Assembly (NCBI GenBank): GCA_004764695.1
Contig: SMSO01000033.1
Coordinates: 2,247,001 to 2,311,000 of the forward strand
Direction of reading: 5' to 3'
DNA from: Schizochytrium sp. TIO01
Taxonomy: Eukaryota; Sar; Bigyra; Thraustochytrida; Thraustochytriidae
Length of the DNA stretch: 64,000 nt
Shown: piece after piece, positions 59,035-64,000 of the stretch
Numbering within the stretch: the first letter of the stretch is position 1
Layout: every line of letters begins with the position of its first letter
Program-made: the position numbers and the translations under genes
The notes under the pieces: generated by a model
Told to the model about the DNA's origin: nothing
The model's input: the letters and a program-made list of their open reading frames with translations, nothing else
The model's database searches: none

Positions 59035-60270
59035 ATGGGCGTCGTGGATACTTTCGTATACGGCGTGGCTGCCGTGTGGATGCTCAGCTGGCTGTCCTAC
59101 ATCCTGCCGCAGGTCTACATCAAGTTTCTTAAGCCGCAGAACCTTAAGGAGAAGTACAATGCCGAATGTAAGTTTACATCGTCTTCACCTGTTGTTGAAG
59201 TTTCCGATCTTTAATCATGAGTTGACTTCATATCTTCAGAATTTCGTTCGCTTTAGCCCAGAATGATATCGTAGGAATCTTACCTGCATGCAACTTCATC
59301 TTTAATCAGATTGGCTCTGCGACACAGGAGTCCTACGTGACCGAGTTATCCAAACCAACAAATAGACCAGGTGGACTGACGTATCAGGTGTTTTCTGATT
59401 TCTTGCTATTTCTGTATCTTTATTTATTTATTTGCTTTTGCATCCACAGGGGCCCTCGTGACTGGTGGATCCACCGGCATTGGTCGCGCTATCGTTGAGC
59501 GTCTCGCTGGCCAGGGCCTTAACGTTGTTATTGTCGCCTTCCCGGACAAATTCCTCGACCAGGCCATTGATGAACTCACTGCCAAGTTCCCCAAGTGCAA
59601 GTTTGTGAAGGTTGGCGTCAACCTTGCCGACCGCAACTTCATGGAGACTCTCTCCAAGGAGACCAAGGACTACAAGATCAGCATTGTCATCAACAACGCT
59701 GGTTTCATTAAGACTGGATTCTTCGCTGACAGCGACTGGAAGGGCCAGATCACCAACCACGATGTCAACGCCACCGCTGCTGCCGAGATTACTCACCACT
59801 ACGTCCGTCTTATGCGCGAGAACAAGCTCCGCGGTTGTGTCACCTTCACCTCTTCTCCGGCTGGATTCATGGCCACCCCGTTTTCTGTTCTTTACGGCGC
59901 CACCAAGGCTTACCTGACCAACTTTGCTCAGTCCCTTGCCCCGGAAATCCGTGTCGACGGTATCGATGTTGCCGTTGTCCACCCGTCCCCTGTGGCCTCC
60001 AACTTTTATGACAAGGCTCACATGATTGATACTATTGCCTTCTTCAAGGGTACTGCCACTGGACCGGAGACCATTGCCGATATCCTCCTTGCTGGTGTTG
60101 GCCGCGTTGTGACCATCGACCAGGGCTACTACCCCATCTGCGTCAAGCTTTTGCTGAAGGTTCTGGACCCTAACTTCATTGCCGATGCTGCCCGCCTTAC
60201 CGCCTCTTTTCTTCCGGACTTTAAGAAGATCAAGGCCGAGATGGCTGCTGCTCAGCAGAAGGCCAAATAA
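59035..60270 (+). CDS. ER short-chain dehydrogenase, 3-ketoacyl-CoA reductase / 17-beta-HSD12-like
   Basis: Exons 59035-59167 and 59450-60270 are joined over a 282-base GT-AG intron (GTAAGT...CCACAG) that splits a Trp codon. The product is 317 residues. A membrane helix lies at about residues 8-28, then K-Y-N-A-E-W leads into the cofactor loop T-G-G-S-T-G-I-G (49-56). N-N-A-G is at 126-129, the catalytic Ser in T-S-S-P (179 or 180), and Y193-x3-K197 completes the active site. The N-terminal anchor followed by the A-x-V-T-G motif is typical of the very-long-chain 3-oxoacyl-CoA reductase/17-beta-HSD12 group, which reduces 3-ketoacyl-CoA during fatty-acid elongation in the ER. A steroid substrate cannot be excluded. 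The C-terminus ends Q-K-A-K rather than a canonical dilysine. Strong C-ending codon bias suggests high expression. Confidence 0.9.
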
Positions 60271-60926
60271 CCAAGGAAGCACAAGCAAGATTCGTATTGC
60301 CCCGCTCTCATCTGTTGCTGACATTGTGAACATTTTCTAATATCCTGCAAACTAGCAATTCCCTCGCAACATTGACATTTTCTCCTAAATCCTCAAAATT
60401 CATCTACTCTTTTGTTTTCACCTCCACCCTTCCTTTGAAGTCCTTCTTGGTCATTGCTGTTTGTTTACTAGACAATCGTCGGAGCCTTTGCACCAGCCCT
60501 TTCCAAATTCCAACTGAAACAGGCAAGAGCTGATGCTTTTCCTTCTGCAGGTACGCTCCGAGGCTCCAGGCGTTGACATCCCCAACTTTGCGCGCTGTTT
60601 GTTGTACGCTTGCTCATTCTGATGTCTAGCCCATAGTTCAACACTGAATAAGTACCCTTTCACAGTACACACACGATGTGTCCCCTTGCGCGCGGACCAA
60701 AGTTGACTCACAAAAAAGAAGAGAATAAGAGAGACGAAGAAGCTTTCACCTTCGATACATCAAGTTGAAGAGGTCTCGCGAGATGGGTTTGATGGAGCTG
60801 TCGTATTTCTTGGACTGGAAAGTTGTGTAGCTTTGACAAAGGCAAAAGGGTAACGCCATTTCAAGTTTGTAGTTCGCGGCGTGAGCAGAAGGAGCTACTA
60901 CTATTTCTTGAACTTTGCTTTTTGCA
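60271..60926. other. Intergenic region between the SDR and TPR-like genes
   Basis: Both neighbours are on the plus strand, so it contains the SDR 3' flank and the TPR-like promoter. An 86-codon minus-strand frame at 60451-60711 starts at GTG and resembles nothing I know. I do not call it. Confidence 0.5.
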
Positions 60927-62417
60927 ATGGATGTGCGGAAAGAGGCACGTCTGCTTTGCCAAGAGGTCGACCGTATTCTAGAAGAGAAGACAGCTGTACA
61001 GCTTTCGCAACTTGATGCGGAACGAGCACGCGTGGCCGCCATTCTCGAGATTGTGCGCAAAGACAATGATGACCTTGCGTCGCTCCGGTCACAAAAGAAA
61101 CAGAGACCTCCAGGGTCAGAGGTAGACACAGCATCTTTGAATGCAAACGCTCCAGGACCATGGGCCTCAGGTCAGCTAGAACATGCAATAAAGTGGACGC
61201 ATTCACACAAAGCTCGGAAAGGAAAGCCTAGAAACAAGACAACAAGCTCTGATGTATGGCAAAATATTTACCCTTTTAGTGTTGTGGCAAGAGCTGGATC
61301 TCTGGAACACAAGCATTTAACAATCGAATCTCTGCAACGGGAGCTAAGACAGGATTCCAGGAACCCTATCATTCAGTGCGAACTTGGGCTGCGCTACCTA
61401 GAATTGCTTCGCTTCGAGGATGCTGCAACCTGGTTTTCCCGTGCGACGAAAAATCTCCTTAAACCCAAATCTAAGCACGCTGTAGCGAATGATGCTGATG
61501 AGGACGATCATTGGCCGGAAGAATCTATAAGCGTAGGTTTGCACCTTGAATTCGAAACATACCTACGCCTTGGGGTAGAGGAGAAAGCATCATTGGTACG
61601 GTCACAGCGTTTTGCAAGCGCAGCAAGTGCATTGAGATGTTGGCTTGACCACCATCACTGGCATTCATTGAATCTTGCTGAAGCTGATGAGAGCATGCAT
61701 ATTGTTGAAGACGTTTTAAGACCAATGTTATACGAAGACCAAGACTACATTCTGCAAAACCACTCTTTGGGCCCTTTAGGTGATTTACATATTCAAGTTC
61801 TGAAACGCCAGGTTCAATGTGGGGAAACCCATCGACGTTGTGAGAGTTTAAAACGATTGGGCCATTTGCTCTCAGAAAGGCGAGACTTCGCTGAAGCTTG
61901 CGATGCACTCCAAGAGTCCTCATGTGCGTCCGTTGTGCTGCACCCGCAACTACCCTCTAAGTCTTTGCAACCTTATGTTCCATGGAAAGATCACTCGCAC
62001 GCTTATGATCAATTTGATGCTATTGTTGCACATCGGGCAAGAAAGAAAAGAAATGAAAAACATATGCATCGCAAGTTAATGTGCGCCAAAGCTAAAGATT
62101 CTCAGCGTTTGGAGCAAAACTTTGTCAGTAGTGAAAGACACAGAATTTTTACGACAGGTGTACGGACCCACCACCAATTGACAACCTCTGAAGCCGATAT
62201 ACGAGTACCACCAGTTGTTCAAGCAGAAAGAAATCTGAATTTTGTAGAGGGATTGAAGGCCTCACATAGACCAGGATCAGCTCACAAGCTTCTTATGGCG
62301 AGAGAGAGATATGAGACTGAGGGCCTTCTGCAAGAGGAGATTGCAACACATGAGTTGGGCTTAGTCAGTGCACAGCAACGAGAATCCCCCAAACTTCAGC
62401 TTGTATCGTATCCTTAA
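60927..62417 (+). CDS. Hypothetical protein with TPR-like helical repeats
   Basis: The protein has 496 residues from the first ATG (M-D-V-R-K-E-A). The frame extends four codons upstream to a TTG. The N-terminus (about 1-60) is a charged helix likely to form a coiled coil. Two segments resemble TPR helices: about residues 145-176 (C-E-L-G-L-R-Y-L-E-L...F-E-D-A-A-T-W-F) and 304-330 (L-K-R-L-G-H-L-L...F-A-E-A-C-D-A-L). The C-terminal third is basic and rich in Arg, His and Lys. There is no signal peptide or membrane helix. Codon use is more A/T-ending than in the SDR next door, suggesting lower expression. I do not recognise the family; a protein-interaction scaffold is inference. Confidence 0.8.
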   Translation: MDVRKEARLLCQEVDRILEEKTAVQLSQLDAERARVAAILEIVRKDNDDLASLRSQKKQRPPGSEVDTASLNANAPGPWASGQLEHAIKWTHSHKARKGKPRNKTTSSDVWQNIYPFSVVARAGSLEHKHLTIESLQRELRQDSRNPIIQCELGLRYLELLRFEDAATWFSRATKNLLKPKSKHAVANDADEDDHWPEESISVGLHLEFETYLRLGVEEKASLVRSQRFASAASALRCWLDHHHWHSLNLAEADESMHIVEDVLRPMLYEDQDYILQNHSLGPLGDLHIQVLKRQVQCGETHRRCESLKRLGHLLSERRDFAEACDALQESSCASVVLHPQLPSKSLQPYVPWKDHSHAYDQFDAIVAHRARKKRNEKHMHRKLMCAKAKDSQRLEQNFVSSERHRIFTTGVRTHHQLTTSEADIRVPPVVQAERNLNFVEGLKASHRPGSAHKLLMARERYETEGLLQEEIATHELGLVSAQQRESPKLQLVSYP

Positions 62418-62712
62418 TTTTAAAGATGCTAAAAGTAAATGTGTTCATCTTCTTTCTCTGGAACGCAAATATAGTATTGCAAGTTTCAACAAATTATCTG
62501 TGCCCATGGGATGAGGAGATGACGAGTATTCTAGACAGTCAGAAAAAAGGTAAGGACAAGAGGGTAGCAGTATACAAGAACCATGGATCGCGGTTTTTTA
62601 AATAAGAAATCCAATTTGTAAATACAAAGTCTTGTTAAAGAGGATTAAGGTGGTCAAAATGATGCGCGCTAACCTCATCCTGTAAAGGTAAGAAAATTTG
62701 TCAAATGCCACT

Positions 62713-63458
62713 TTACAGCAGAAAAACCTCCTCCTTTGCTTTGCGCAAAATGCGATAGCTCGCAGGCTCCTGCAGTGTAGCATTAAGCTCATCCATGATG
62801 TTACGGTAAAATGGGGTCTCGAACCAGCGGTTCAAATGTTTCATGCTCTCCCACTCTGTAAGAATCAAATACGAGGAGGGCTTGTTCACGTCCTTGAGAA
62901 TCTCACCCCTGTATAATACACACAATTGCCACATATCATTGTGAGTTTTTCCAAATTGTCAATACGGTTTATGAAAGCAGAACTTTGAAGGAATTCACCA
63001 TTGTCTAACTTACTTTACAAAGCCCGGCTGGTTACGCACATTACGCTCCACATTTAGCATGAGCGTGCGCACGGCCTTTTCTGTGTTGATTTATGACATC
63101 ATCAAAGTAGATTCTGTCCTGTCAGTCCTTCCGCTCGTAGTCATTACACTAGAGCCTTCGAAATAGCTCAAGCCAAACAAATCAAACGCCCCCTTTCTGA
63201 ACTTCGACCATGGTGCGCGCAGGCCTTCGTGAATACTATCAAAAATATACGCAATATCTCCACGAGTCTGTCATGTGTCATAGGTTCTCGTGAGGATAGA
63301 TAGCCTACACGAGAGCATCGAGGTCCTTCACGACGCGATTTGGGACCCGACGTCAAAAACATCTTCTTCTTGTTGCATGCGCGAGACAAGCGCAGCGTTG
63401 ACTCACCTTTGCCAGGAACCATGAGGCGCTCGCTGAGCACACGCACGCGGCCTGCCAT
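62713..63458 (-). CDS. Small ABM-domain protein (ferredoxin-like dimeric alpha/beta barrel), three exons
   Basis: I assembled this gene from splice signals on the minus strand: exons 63458-63407, 63080-63014 and 62908-62713, with donors GTGAGT and GTAAGT and acceptors ACAG. The joined frame is 104 residues with matching phases (1 and 2). The product fits the antibiotic-biosynthesis-monooxygenase (ABM) fold: a first strand (R-V-R-V-L-S-E-R-L-M-V), a helix with R-N-V-R-N-Q-P-G-F-V, then the strand around S-S-Y-L-I-L-T-E-W-E-S, a helix with W-F-E-T-P-F-Y, and a closing strand. Members range from small monooxygenases to stress-linked proteins of unknown chemistry, so the reaction cannot be named. 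The W-E...H-x-x-W pattern is typical. The middle exon is only 67 bases and the first 52. Confidence 0.75.
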
Positions 63459-64000
63459 AGTGTCCGCCTGTTTTGAAGAAGCAAAAGTCCGTCGCTCAGA
63501 AGCGCTCCGTCGCTAAACTTGACTTCGAGGTTTGGCGTTGGAGCAAGAAACAAATTCAAGACTGCTTCTTCATTTGTTTCGTTCCTTTATAACAATAACA
63601 TTGACATATTCATCATGAGAACAAGACCAAAACTTTAAGTGAAAATTCCTCGCACGCTTTTGCTCCGCTGCTGCACCTTTACCTGGATACCTACACCCTG
63701 CTAGCATGGAGTGTCGCAGGAGTAGGAAGGATGTCGAGGCGATTATTTCGAGCTCACAATTTCGCAAGGTCCTTAAACTAACGCAAAGCCTGCTTTTCTC
63801 TCTTCTGCCTCTCCACGCTTTCCGAAAGCTTGCAATTTTGTCTCTCATTTAATGGCCAAAGTAACAAATCTTAGCGACTAGTAGGTGCCCGCACATGCAG
63901 TACAAATATTGCAAGCTCAGGAGTACTTCTGCTCATGTCTCGGCGCCAAGGAAGAAGTGCGTGCCTCCACGGCTGCTGCCCTTTTGTTGGCCTATTCGTT
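63459..64000. other. Right edge of the window
   Basis: This is upstream of the ABM-domain gene. An ATG frame at 63934 stays open to the window edge for 22 codons, and a minus-strand frame also enters from the edge. Neither is long enough to judge. No other feature is seen. Confidence 0.4.

Noticed and set aside
59428-60333. 301-codon frame on the minus strand
   Set aside because: It is antisense to the SDR gene, whose catalytic motifs are clear. The long shadow comes from the same codon bias.
63934-64000. Possible gene start at the right edge
   Set aside because: Only 22 codons are visible and the opposite strand is also open, so it cannot be judged.

Overview
The window is nuclear DNA of a unicellular eukaryote. 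Long intron-free or intron-poor reading frames alternate with stretches full of simple repeats. The few introns I can place are GT-AG, between 105 and 430 bases long. The gene content is purely eukaryotic: Eco1/ESCO, UBE2J2, a HECT ligase, bromodomain/DDT/WHIM chromatin proteins, a Cas1p-type acyltransferase and an ER 3-ketoacyl reductase. A protist is most likely, perhaps a stramenopile such as a thraustochytrid. That placement is a guess from gene style, not from a marker gene.

Layout. Positions 1-9759 hold no gene I can support, only simple repeats and short shadow frames. From 9.8 to 37.3 kb the genes are close together: a large secreted cysteine-rich protein (+), a small three-exon coiled-coil gene (-), a membrane-anchored RidA-family protein (+), a coiled-coil/lysine-glycine-rich protein (-), a protein with MBD-like repeats joined to a PhyH-type dioxygenase (-), UBE2J2 (+, one intron), an Eco1/ESCO cohesin acetyltransferase (-) and a 2887-residue BAZ2/TIP5-like chromatin protein (-). 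After a repeat-bearing gap come a Cas1p-type O-acetyltransferase with its SGNH domain at the unusual end (40.4-43.3 kb, +) and an ARM-HECT ubiquitin ligase (44.2-48.1 kb, -). From 48.1 to 59.0 kb lies a gene-poor stretch packed with tetranucleotide arrays. The last 5 kb hold a 3-ketoacyl-CoA reductase/17-beta-HSD-like SDR (+), a TPR-like protein (+) and a tiny three-exon ABM-domain protein (-).

How the genes fit together. The 19.7-37.3 kb block is rich in nuclear chromatin functions. It contains two separate proteins with MBD-like folds, one joined to an oxygenase and one to bromodomain, FYR, RAMA, DDT and WHIM modules, with a cohesin acetyltransferase between them. UBE2J2, the SDR and the Cas1p-like protein are all expected in the ER/Golgi membrane system. 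I see no operon-like organisation. Divergent and convergent pairs share short intergenic regions, for example 13.2-13.9 kb and 14.8-15.3 kb.

Several long frames begin at a non-ATG codon if taken to their full open length. For the BAZ2-like, HECT, MBD-PhyH and TPR genes I chose the first in-frame ATG.
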